From: Paracyclopina nana
Taxonomy: Eukaryota; Arthropoda; Copepoda; Cyclopoida; Cyclopettidae
Direction: 5' to 3'
Length of the DNA: 64,000 nt
NCBI GenBank assembly: GCA_019096065.1
Contig: JAGUCH010000005.1
Coordinates: 372,001-436,000, forward strand
Numbering within the stretch: the first letter of the stretch is position 1; each line of letters begins with the position of its first letter. The position numbers and the translations under genes were made by a program. The notes beneath the pieces are model-generated. The model saw only the letters and a program-made list of their open reading frames with translations. It ran no database searches and was not told the DNA's origin. Shown piece by piece: positions 34,086 to 46,300 of this stretch.

Positions 34086-35873
34086 TTTCCCTGAAATTAA
34101 AAACCGAATACTAAAATAAATAAAAAAGTGCCTTTGTTAGCTTTGCAAGCAACAAGTGGTATACTTTGGTATACTGCACTTGAGCTCTTGTTTTTATAGT
34201 GTGGTATCATTAAAAAACCTTGGTATACTACCAAAGTGAATTGACACTGGAAAATAATCTCCTTTTTTTATTCTAAAAATATCCCAAATCTTCAGAAATA
34301 ACGCCCTCTAGTTGGCATGGTAAAAAATGGTATACTGCCATTGGTGGTATTAATGTTAGACAGTTTTTCCATTTTGGCAGATTTTTGGGTATATAATGGC
34401 ATAGTCAAGTTATTTTACCTGGTATGTAATTCCACTTTGGCTGACACTGTGTAACTGAGCGCGCATAACTTTCGCCATAAATTCCCGCCTTTTGCTGCTC
34501 CCTCTGTGTAAGGGCGGCTTTTTTAACCGTATATACCAAGAGTATACCTCTCTCTCTGAGCGCAGAGGACGAAAGTTGACGCCACTAATATTGGTATACT
34601 CAATAATTCAAGATTATGATACCTCCAATATAATAGGGTATGTTCTTCAAAGATGTAACTGATTCTGTGTAATTGGTAAATGGCCAAAAATACCATTTTC
34701 CTTTACGGTATCTCGGAATGGATAATTACTGTATTCGCCCGATATTGATCATAAATGCACTTTCTTTACTTTTCGATCTAGAATACCAATAAGCTTAAAA
34801 TACCACTGTGATTAATCACAATAACCACAGTTTAATGGCCGTGTTCACCTGCTTCATATTTTATTGTTTTTCCACTTTTTGGCGCCAAAATCAGCTTATA
34901 AAAAACATACCTTCAAACAAAACTACTTTATTCATACCTATATTTGCTCAAAATCCAGCAATAATTCTAGCCTTCCCAAAAAATTAAAAAATTTTTGGAT
35001 ATTTTAAAAAATATTTTTGGGGCATTTTTTTACTGAATTGAGGCCATATATGCCTTATATTACCTTGGCTCTCTGTTGAGAAGAGTCAGCCAGGCTGAGT
35101 GCGCGTGCACTCAGGGGGAAAGCCAGAAAAGCCGTCCAATTATGAGCGTTGCTTTTCCGTCCGGTTTCCCCAGTGTGAGTGGAAAGCTCCCATGAGCTCG
35201 GGCTTTCATGCTGAAGAGAGAAAAGGAAAGGAACCTGTTGAAACCCAAGAAAAATCCGGTGCACAAGTGATGATACATCACCAATTATGCTCATATTCTA
35301 TATAACTTTTTTGTGAGAGTTTTGAGAGCTAGAAAGTTTCAACATCAAAGAGCCAAGAGTTGAAATGAGATTTTTGCTCATCCTGGTGAAAACAGTGATA
35401 TTAACCACTTTTTCCTCATGATTTATTAAGTTTTTTTGGTGACCCTAGCTCCCACATTTTTCATATGAAAGTAGATGTCTGTGGATTTCACGAGAAATGC
35501 TATTTTTTTAGATGTATTAATTCATGCCTCCAATTTGGTATATTTATTGAAAAAAAAAACAAATTGGTGGGCTGAGGGAACAAATTTAAATTGTAGAACT
35601 CTGTGGATTTCCTTATCAGAGGCCTGAATTTTCCGGTCTGTGTTTATTTTTTTCACAGGGGCGGAAAACAATTCGGTTCCTTGCAGTCTTGTACAAAAAG
35701 GCAATTTGTCCACATCTTGTGAAAATTGTCCTATTTTCCATCAAATAAGAAAACTTACCGAAGAAGAAAGAAAAAGCTTGAAAAGAATGCTTTTAGTCTC
35801 TAAGCTGTCAACAAAAATATCATTTTTAAAAAGTAAGAGCATTAATACTATATTATGATAATTATTATGCATA
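34086..35873. other. Upstream region of the BAIAP3-like gene with a GGTATACT motif cluster
   Basis: From 34150 to 34650 the word GGTATAC (or its complement) recurs at least six times, close to the start codon at 34085. The rest, to the tRNA-Asp gene, is AT-rich. I see no coding exon here. Confidence 0.4.
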
Positions 35874-35945
35874 TCCTCGTTAGTATAGTGGTAAGTATCC
35901 CCGCCTGTCACGCGGGAGACCGGGGTTCAATTCCCCGACGGGGAG
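35874..35945 (+). tRNA. tRNA-Asp (GTC)
   Basis: 72 nt, no intron, no encoded CCA. The anticodon loop is CTGTCAC, with anticodon GTC. The A box is TTAGTATAGTGG and the B box GGTTCAATTCC. The acceptor TCCTCGT pairs with ACGGGGA allowing G-T pairs. Termination is in a T7 run just downstream. It is identical to the copy at 45430-45501. Confidence 0.96.
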
Positions 35946-37329
35946 AATTTTTTTCTTTCTTTTTAAATATATTTATTTAAAGAAATCTATTAAGTATTTT
36001 AGGTTTTTAAAAATTCCTAGATGAAAATCATTTCAAAATCATCCACTTTTAATCACTGACAGGAAACTAAAATACTCCTTTTTTGCTATTATAAGTCCAG
36101 AGCGAAAAAGCCTATTTAATTAAAAACTATGATTCTAATGAAAGTCATTTTACCTTTTACTCGAGTCCAATGATGATTAATTTGTGAAAGGTAATAATCA
36201 AAAAATTATTAATTGAGCTCCATGAAAAACAAGCGAGGTTGCGTGAGTTCGATTCTTAATGTTGCGTTAAATGCAGCCTAAACTCTTAATAACAACTTTT
36301 ATTAGCTTACCAAATGATTTAATTTTTTGAGTAATACTCTATTTTTAAGTGCTCAGAAAAATGTAGAGGTTTGTTACATTTTTTATTCTTTTTTTTAGGG
36401 TTGTGCACAAAAATCACATTAGTGCAAGGAGGCAAAAAAGTGCAAAAATCCAGAATTAGAGAAGAGAGCATCAAATGGCGTCAAAATGCGGGTGGTCAAA
36501 TGCAGCCAAGTTAATTTGATGTTGTGTATGAAAAAGGTGTCGACTTTTTTAAGGCTCTTTTTGGCACTTGAGCTCCCCTCTGTTCTGGATTTCTATAGGC
36601 TTTTTTTAGTTAGTCAAACTTACAATCTAGGCAAAGTTATAGAAACAAAATATGTAGGTACTCACTGAAAAATGCCGTTAAAATTATGGTACAGTTCGGG
36701 TTAGTGTTAATTTTCGATCCGTCACAAGGACTGATTTGGCGGCAAAATCTGGCAAAAAACAAGAATGGTTTTTTCCTGTTCCAATTGTGATTTCTCCAGA
36801 CCTGCCCAATTTTTCAGCCAAAATTTCCCAAAAGAGCCCAATTAAAAAAAACCAGAACAGAGAGAGAGAGAAAATGCACAAACCTCAAAAAATGTCTGAT
36901 TTATTTTGGGCTGCAGCTGATGGAAAAACTTTTTTTGGACTTTTTTTGACCTGAAAAATAAATCTGAAATTCAACCACAAAAGGGGGAAAAATCTATTGA
37001 AAAAATTCGGCCAAAATTTCTTCTGCATAATTATTGGATTTTGCCAGAATTTCGCAGCCAACTTTCCAATGCAAAATTGTGTGTGCCCAAAAAAAGTTAA
37101 TTTTTCGTATTTTTACCGCGCTCTTTTTCGAAATAATTGTAGTATTTTTTTCGTAGCAGTTGTTGAACAAGGTCACACATTCACACTTAAAAAATATTTT
37201 TGCTTTAAACATAAATGCAAAAAAGGGAAAAAAAGAGAAAATTGTTCCACTTGATTTTTTTTACAGTGTTACGGTTAGTCGGGATTAGTGGATATTTTGA
37301 CTGAAGTTGGGCCAACTTTTCTCAGGCCT
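35946..37329. other. Intergenic region between tRNA-Asp and the ZP gene
   Basis: AT-rich. Several open frames on both strands (for example 36684-36954 and 36994-37254) overlap each other antisense and show no protein signature. I see nothing supportable as a gene. Confidence 0.4.
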
Positions 37330-40300
37330 TCAAAAAAATGCCAGAATTGAGACAAATAAGAGGAGAATTGAAAATAGCGGTTCAGCGTTGCCAGATCCGG
37401 AATCGGCTTGAAAATCAATGAATTTGGCTGGTGAGGGACCGAATTGTTCCACCATCTGAGCGCTGCCCGCTGGAGGTCGCACAATTTCGCTGATGACAGC
37501 TGAAAAGCAGATAGACGTCCACAGTCACTCTAACCGCCTTGGGTCATTCGACCGGTGAAGCAATTACCTGTTTCAGAGGCAAAAGTCTCCCTAATTTGGC
37601 TGTTTTTCCCCACCAAACCAGAGTCTTCTTCATCTCCAACCTTGACCACAGTGGACAAACTGACCTCAAAAACCCTCTGATTTTCAGCAGCTGATTCGTT
37701 GTCAAATTCTCGCTTTTTCCTCCTTCGTCCATATCCAATTTGCCCATTGGAGCACCGAACCTGCAAAAATAGGGCTTTTTTCAGCTAGTTCACACATTTG
37801 AAAAAAATTGGGAAAATTTGAAAAAAAAATTAACCAGTCTCACCCCATTGCAACGGTCAAGGCAGACATTCACCACTCCTTTGAAGAGGACAAAATTGGT
37901 CTCTGGGAATTTGAAGGCCTGGAATTTGGCTCTGAGCAAATCTCCATCTTCAGTGAGGAAGTTTTCAAACAGCACTGGGTCCACTGTGCACCTGAAAAGA
38001 AGGCAGCAAAAAAGGGCCTTGAATGAGGTGTGGTTACATTTCATGCATATGGAGCAATGACTCATTCAAGTGACGCTGTCTAGTCTACAACTCAGCCATT
38101 CCAAGTGAGTTATAAGCTCTGTACATGAGAATGATTTTATCAAGATTTGTTTACTTTTTCGAGAGTCAGCTGACGCCTGGGCTAGCTAGCAGGGCGTGCC
38201 GCGCCGTGACTGGCACATTGTAAACAAATAAACAAAACAAATCATTTTTGTGTAACAATAAGAAATCCATAAGAATTATGCGCACCATGACAAGCACAAA
38301 AACAATTAAAGGCACTTGTAATTTTTAGAGGTAAATACGGCTGCTCACTTTTGGCTTGGAGGTACAAAAAATGTGCGATGCAAAGTAGTTTTGGAAGACC
38401 GTTGTCATTGAGTACCTACTTTTTTGTTTACTACTTCGTAAAAAAACTATTCCAGAATCATGATTAGTCATTGTTTACATTACTGAGAGTCAGCTGATGC
38501 CTGGGCTAGCTAGCAGGGCGTGCCGCGCCGTGACTGGCACATTGTAAACAAATAAACAATACAAATCATTTTTGCGGCTCATGAACGCGTAACAATAAGA
38601 AATTCACAAACTTGATTTGTGTTTGTCAACATTCAAGAGAGTCAGCTGATGAAGAGTGGCGTGCTGCGCCATGACAAGCACAAAAACAATTAAAGGTACT
38701 TGTAATTTTTAGAGGTAAATACAGTTGCTCACTTTTGGCTTGGAGGTACAAAAAATGTGCAATGCGAAGTAGCTTTGGAAGACCGTTGTCATTGTGTACT
38801 TACTTTTTGTTTACTACTTTGTAAAAAAAAACTATTTTTTTTATTTTATAAGAGCCTTAGTAGAGGCTAATTTTTTGTACCAGCAGAAGGTCTTATAAGC
38901 AAAGCCAAGTAAATCTCCAGAATCATGACTAGTAATTGTTTACATTAGCTAGCTAGCACGGCGTGCCGCGCCGTGACTGGCACATTGTAAACAAACAAAC
39001 AAAACAAATCATTTTTGCGGCTCATGAACGCGCAACAATAAGAAATCCAAATAATAACTTGCATTTGTTTACATTTTTTCAAAGCATGCCGCGCCATGAC
39101 ACGCACGCAGAAAACATTCATTGAGGCGGTTTTTGACGTTAATTACAATGTTTTTAGGGGTATTCAATTAGGCCTTGCTGCAGTGCTACAGTAGTAGTTA
39201 CACAATGCAATTTTGCGTGGGCGAGCCCCAAGGTCCATGCCAAAAGATGCAACCCACATTGAGAACCTACTAATTCCAGAATTATTTGATTAACTGTTCG
39301 CACCAGGGATTTTTTCCTTTCTTGATTTTCCTGTTTCACAACATTTTTTCACACCTACAACTACATTCAGGAGAATTTCTATTTGGCTAAAAAAATGTGG
39401 GTGGGCCCAAAAATGAAGTACACCTATTCAAATTAGGGAAAGTGTTCTAAAAATGTTTTTAAGAGAATTGATTGGAACTGCATAATATGTTTTGAAAGGA
39501 TGCAAAACATGGTTTCATAATTTTGCCAAGTCCTTGAACTGTTAATTTGAGAAAAAAGACATGATCATGATGACATTGTTTGTCTGAGCTTCAAGATTTT
39601 CCTGTCTCTCAGGATGTGAAATTGCAGTCAGATTTTTTTTTGATGGAATAATGAGAAATAAAGTGAGCTAAGAGCCAGACAAATTCATCATTTTCCGGTA
39701 AAGCAGCTTAAGGCATTATGTACACAAAGAGAACTGACGGTATACAAAGTAGAACATGTGATCTGCTGTCTTGTGAACTACTGTACTTTCATGAATTGGT
39801 CAATAGAGCTTTTGTGAACTAGGCAATAGAGCTTACATGACAAAGTCAACTGAACTTTTATCGGTTTCATGATGTGCTCAGATTTTGTGGAACTCATGAG
39901 CTTTTGTGAAATACTGAGCTTATGAGATGAAAAAAGGATTGAAAAAAGCTAAGAAAGTTAACATCTGGGAAGAAATTTCCTTTTTGTCTTTTCTGTCTTT
40001 GTGAACTTTAGAGTTTTTGTGAACTTTTGAGCTTTTTGTGAACTATTTAGCTTTTGTGAACTATTAAGCTTTTGTGAACTATTGAGCTTTTGTGAACTAT
40101 TTAGCTTTTGTGAACTATTTAGCTTTTGTGAACTATTTAGCTTTTGTGAACTATTTAGCTTTTGTGAACTATTTAGCTTTTGTGAACTATTTAGCCTTTG
40201 TGAACTTTAGGGCTTTTATGAACTACTGAGCTTTTGTGAGCTACCAAGCTTTGAAGGTAACACAAAGTATTAGTGAACCACTTAGCATTTGTGAACAACT

Positions 40301-43300
40301 AAGATTTTATAAACTACTGAGGTTTTGTGTACGACTGAGCTTTTGTGTACAAATGAGCTCTTGTGTATAATTAAGCTTTTGTGTATAATTGAGCTTTTGT
40401 GTACAACTGAGCTTTTGTGTATAATTAAGCTTTTGTGTACAACTGAGCTTTTGTGTATAATTAAGCTTTTGTGTACAACTGAGCTTTTGTGTACAACTGA
40501 GCTTTTGTGAACCAGAAAGCATTTGTGAACTAAAATGCTTTTTTTAGAATATTAAGCTTTTATGAACTACAGAGCTTTGTGAACTACAGGCCTTTTGTGA
40601 ACTACATCTGAAAATGACCTACAGGAAAGATCAATGTAAATCAGCCTTCACTTAATGAAATGTGACTAAGCAATTTTCAGAGGTCTTACTTCTTTATCCT
40701 AAATTATGCACTTTCTCCTTCTCAAGTTGACGGCCCACCACTTCTTTAAAAAGGGGCCTTTACGCCCCACAGCCCATGGGGTGGACTTTTAGCCCACCCC
40801 ACGGCAATGTGAACACACCAAGAGCTTGAAACTTACTGAATACTGAGAATGAGCAAGCTCAAGCGGCTTAAAGCGCGCGCGAACTTGAGCAGCGTTTTTG
40901 AGACCCTCCCAAACTGAGTCAAGTCAGAACTTGACAAAAAATGACGTCATCATGAGGAAATCACTGAGAAATCCCCAATTTTTCCCATCTCCCATCTCTT
41001 TTGAGGTCAAAACTAAAGTTTATGTTTTTCTCTCTTCTTATTGACAACGATTCTAAAAAATTTGACATTTTTATCTGGTTTTCAAGCTGCCCAAATTGGA
41101 CATATGACATTAAGGTTTTTGAGCCAAAACAAGCTCATTTTGCCAGTTTCACATATGTTAATGAGGTAAAACTTTCCCCGGAGGGCGTTTTAGAAACTTG
41201 GAACATAGGTAAATTAGGTTTTTATGTATTTTTACTTTTATGGTATTTTTTTGTTTATGTCTCTTCTCTAGTCAAGTTAAGGCTTTGGGTGCAATTTTGA
41301 AGCAACACATTTGTTGCCTTTTTTGAGGGTGAGCAATAAACTAAAATAACAGCAGGTGTCTGCAGTCATTGGGAATGTTGGCTTTTCTCATTTCACAGAC
41401 GGTTATGGGCTCTTTAGTTTTGGCTCATTAGAAAATTATCATTGTTGTCTGGGTGTGTTCACCTCCTCCCAGTTTTAGGAAGACTGCAAGCCATTTTTGG
41501 GGGACAAAATGCACCAACAGATGTCTAGCCATTCTAGCATGATTCATGACTACCAAGTGTCAAGTCACTGACATCATGGTTATTCACCAAGCCATAAATC
41601 ATAAAAAGTGCCAATGTTAAATATTACCATGGATGCTAAAAGTGGTCAGTTCTTTTGTTGTGAGTTTGGCACTTTTGGCAAATCGCCAGATTGGTGCCAA
41701 AAGAGGGAAATAAATAAGAACTTGAGATAAGCGAAAAAAGGCCTTGTTTGAAACAAGAAGCTTGGATGTAAGCAAAAAAGCAAGCATGCCATCTGGTAGC
41801 GCTTTTTTCTTATTGCGTTACCCCAAAAAGGAAGCGCTCTTGTCCCACTCATCTTTTTTGAGTTAGCGTCCCCTCCTCTAGCTAAGATTCATTTACAAGG
41901 CGATTTGGAGTTGTTTACACATGGCCACAAAAGTGCAATTTAATGAGTTGTATATCATGCTCAATCACTGGGGAGGAATTTATGGCTCGGTGCTCTGTTC
42001 GAACTGTCATCAATTCACGTTCAAGATGTGTGGGCTGATTTGGGAACGACAATTTCAGGCCTACCACAAATAAATGAGGCTCCACCCCAACAACGCATGA
42101 ATCTTGTGTCTGGACCTGGGTAATTTTATTCAGATAAATAGTTTAGTAGAAAAATAAATTCCCCCTAAAAAACAAGTTAGGTGGGAGTGAGTATTGTTCC
42201 AAGATAGACACCATGATTAATCTGGCCTTTTTGTAAGCTTTTTGGCCATTTCCAGACCCGCCTCTCCCAAAAGGGTGTTTTTTGTCAACAAAAAACGCGT
42301 GATTTGATTTACTTTGTTATCTCAATCCCACACACAGGCAATTTACGCCAGAAATTGGCTGTTTTCGTGAGTATACAATCGATTTTGAACAGCAATGCTT
42401 TTTTACAGATCAATGACCTGAAATTACTACATAAGAGCGAATTCATCAGTATTGAAGGGAATTATTGCAGCATTTTCGCGCCCACTGAAAAAGCTTCAAG
42501 TTTCTCCCACTGTGGGCGTTTCAAAGAAGTCCATTTGACATAATTTATGCACTAGCTATAATTCCGACATTAGTGGGAGCTATCAATCAAAAGGAAAAGA
42601 GGTGATTTGCCAATTTTGAACACTTTTAAGAAACTTTTTATTGGAAAAAAAGGATTTCAGACTGACATTTTAATGTAGGAAAAAGTTAGTCATATTTACT
42701 GAAAAATGCATTTATTTTAATGAGATGACATTTCTTTCAAAGGCAGATTTTGCTTCAAAACAATTTTTTTGTTTTGATTTTATGTAGTAAAGCGCGCGCT
42801 CTCAAGACTTTGTTTACAAAACAAACTCGCGCGCGCTTTGACGTAAAAACTTATTTTCACGACATCAGCTGGCTGAAAATCAAAGCTAATCAGATATTCA
42901 CTTTGCATAGTGCATTATCACAATAGACCTTTTTATCTAGCCAGACGCCCACAGTGCATTTAAAGCAATCTAAATCTTGAAAATCCCTCCTCTCAATCCC
43001 AAGTTTGACAAACCGTTTTAAGGCACCCAAATCCGAGTTTTAAAATTCCTTTTCTTTTTCAAGCCTATAATTTTGCAAGCACTTTTGCATCAAAGAAAAA
43101 AAGATGATTATCGAGAGATGACCATCACAAAAACCGTCAGTCAAGCCGCCATTTTGAAAATATTGCGTAGGAGTTTTGTCTATTTTAGAAAAAAAAATTA
43201 TTGTATCAAAATGGCAACACTTCTTCTTTGTAGTAATAAGTGTAGGCTTTAGCCCCTTTTTTTTATTTGGCTTGAATGCGGAAGTTTTAGCGCACCAAAA

Positions 43301-46300
43301 AATAGATAATTTGCTTATTGCTCACTTTTTGCAAGAGTCAGCTGACGAGTGGCGCAACTTGGTCTTTTCTCACTTTGCAAGTAAAACCAAAAGTGCTTCA
43401 AGTCGTTAAGTAAGATAAATCTTTCATCACCTTCCAAAATCTTGACAATATTTCTTGAAATGCACAGTGGACCTTTTTGCCTCTCTGATTTTAATTTTTC
43501 CAACAAGAAAGGGGGAAAAAAGTAGACAATAATCCACTGTGGATTTTCCCCTCCTCACAATTTCAAGAAGCATGCAAGGTTGACATTAATGGTCATCTTT
43601 CTTATGCCCGACTCGCATTTCAATCTGTGATTTCTATCTTTCAAGTTTTTTTCTCAATGTGGGCAGCTTAATCATTTGGTGAAAACAAGCAAAAAAGGTT
43701 TAAAACAAAACTCTAAAAAGTTCGTTTCAGCAATCCCAGATTTGAAATGTCAAAATAAAAAACAACCTTGAAAATACTTTTTTTAGCTGAAAGGTTCAAT
43801 TTCTAAAAAAACAACTGTTACAACAAAACATGGAAAAGAGCTGGTGGATTTTAAGTACTTTCAATTTAAAAAGAATAAATAAACTACTATGCAGCAAAAT
43901 CACATGCTTTGGCAGTATTGTTGGAGTTTTCAACGGTCGCGCGCACTGGTCAAGTCGGTACGCGCCACGCGTGCACACGCACTGACGCGGCTCGCCTTGC
44001 CAGAGCAATACGAGCTGTTAATACATGTATCTTTGGTCTAAATAAGCAAAGAAAATAAACAAATGCAAAGTAGAGACTATCAATCAGGTGAGATGACAAA
44101 TATTGGCGGTCAAAAGTCTGAATCCACCGGGATTTATTTGGCATTGAAAGTCTACCCACCAGAAAACATGAAGCACAGCGGGCAAATATTTGCCTAAAAC
44201 CTCCAAAAAAGCAGTAAAGTGATATCCTACACATACTTTAAGGAAAATTCACAAGCATGAAATAGCAAGTTTTTTAAGTAATTTCCTCACTTTGTGCTAT
44301 TGAAATATCTTTAAAATGGGTATAAGGTCAGTTACACCCACGCAAAAATCAGGTATTTCGGAAGTCAAAATGGCCACTTTTTGCCTTTTCTGAGCTGGCT
44401 TTTTTGTATGCTTAGAATAAGTCAGCTTACCCAGCCCCATCTCGTAAGGCTATTCTTGACGGAACAAAAAGACATAAAATCACGAAATCTGTTCGTCATA
44501 ACTGCGGCGGCGCTGCTATCACTAAAAGAGGGAACTAAAGTAGAAAGTAATGCAGATGCTGGAGCTAATGATTTCTAATATTATTCCCTAAGAATTTTTC
44601 ATTTTAAAATGCATTTTTAGCTTGGATATGATTATCAATTTATAATATAATCAACTTTAACTTCAATAACATTGAATTTTCCAGCCCAGGCTTTAAAAAC
44701 AGGAAGGGCTACTATCAGCATCTTTGCTACTTTTCTCATCTACTCCTTTAAATCCAATGTGGCTAATTTTTGCTGAAACTGTTTTGTTTTGAAGTCAGTG
44801 TTGCCAGATTTTTTTTACTTCTCAAAAGCTCTCTATTTTGGTGTTTTCTGTGAAACTCTGGCAAAAAATGAAATTGTTAATATTGATAAAATTCACAGTG
44901 TTCAATTTTTTTCGTCAGACGGGGTACCACAGTATAGTCTGACAGCTCATAGAAGTGAAGCTCAGCTAGTACGTCACCTTATATTATAGATCATCTTGAG
45001 CTTACCCATTTACAATCAAGCTTTCCTGGCTTTGGATGTTGTCAGTGACATCAAGAGCAGACACCATAACTCCATAGATGTCAGCTGACAAATTATCTAA
45101 ATATATTTCCATATTGAGTGGGGTGCCAGGCTTCACTGTCAATTCCTCATCAATCAAAGTACCTAAAAAAAATTTTTAGGAGCTTTTTTTAAACATTTTT
45201 CTTCAAATTTCCGCTCACCATCTTGCTTGACTCCAACGCTCAATTCTGGAACTGGAGCCCTGCCCACAATTTCATCAGTGATTTCAATATCATAGCTGAA
45301 AATAGAATCCACTTTTTAAAGTAAAATACAAATACAATTGAATTTTTAGAATGTATTTTTAAGTGTTCTAGTCTGGGAGTGACATTCTCAATTGAAAAAA
45401 AAATGGGCCAAAAATAAAAATAAAAAAATCTCCCCGTCGGGGAATTGAACCCCGGTCTCCCGCGTGACAGGCGGGGATACTTACCACTATACTAACGAGG
45501 ATTAGATACCAGAAAAAACAAAAAAAAAACCAATATTGTTTTCTAATTTATTTTCTTAACAAAAGCAATTTAAAAAATTTGCAAGCCTAAAACCAAATGA
45601 AGAGTTTCACTTTTTTATAATATATTTTTTAATTTGCAAGCCTAAAGCCAAATGAAGAATTTCCCTTTTTTATGAAATAATTTTTTATGGAATTTTAGAG
45701 CTTACTCTGGTTCTCGGAAAGTTGGTCCACCATTGAGTTGAGCGGATCGTTTGACAACAGTTGAATTTTTGAGAATTTGTGTATCACATTTGACTAGAAA
45801 GACTTGCTTGGGTCGAGCCTCAAACTCGGCAATAATGCGGTGGTAAAACACTTGGCGCCCCTGCAATTCAAAAAATCAAAACAAAGGTTGCGTGAGCGCA
45901 ACTCACGGAAAAGTTGCGCGCAACATTTGCACTCACCGTTCCCTTGTTGAGCACTTTAGTCACCATACATTGGTAAATATCTTGTAAACTCAGCTTAAAA
46001 GTGACTTTGTCTCCCTCAATTTGAGGCTTGCAAGCTTCATCTAAAATGAATTGTTAACTCATATTTTATCAAATATTTGTTTTGTATTTTTACTTGGGTA
46101 GTTTTTCAAGTGTTCCAAATAGACATGAGTCACATCCAAAGGTTTGATCATTTCCACAACCATTTCTTGTGAAGTGCAATGAACTTTGTGCACTGGATCT
46201 GAAAGAAAGAGAAAAAAGCTTTAAATCAAGCATGAAACAATCAAGATAATATCAGTGGAAACCAAGAAGAACTGACATCAATTATATATTTCCAGTCAAC

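Noticed and set aside
40307..40522. Mirror open frames on both strands (QKLSCT / ELLCTT repeats)
   Set aside because: Pure translation of the 18-bp minisatellite in a ZP intron.
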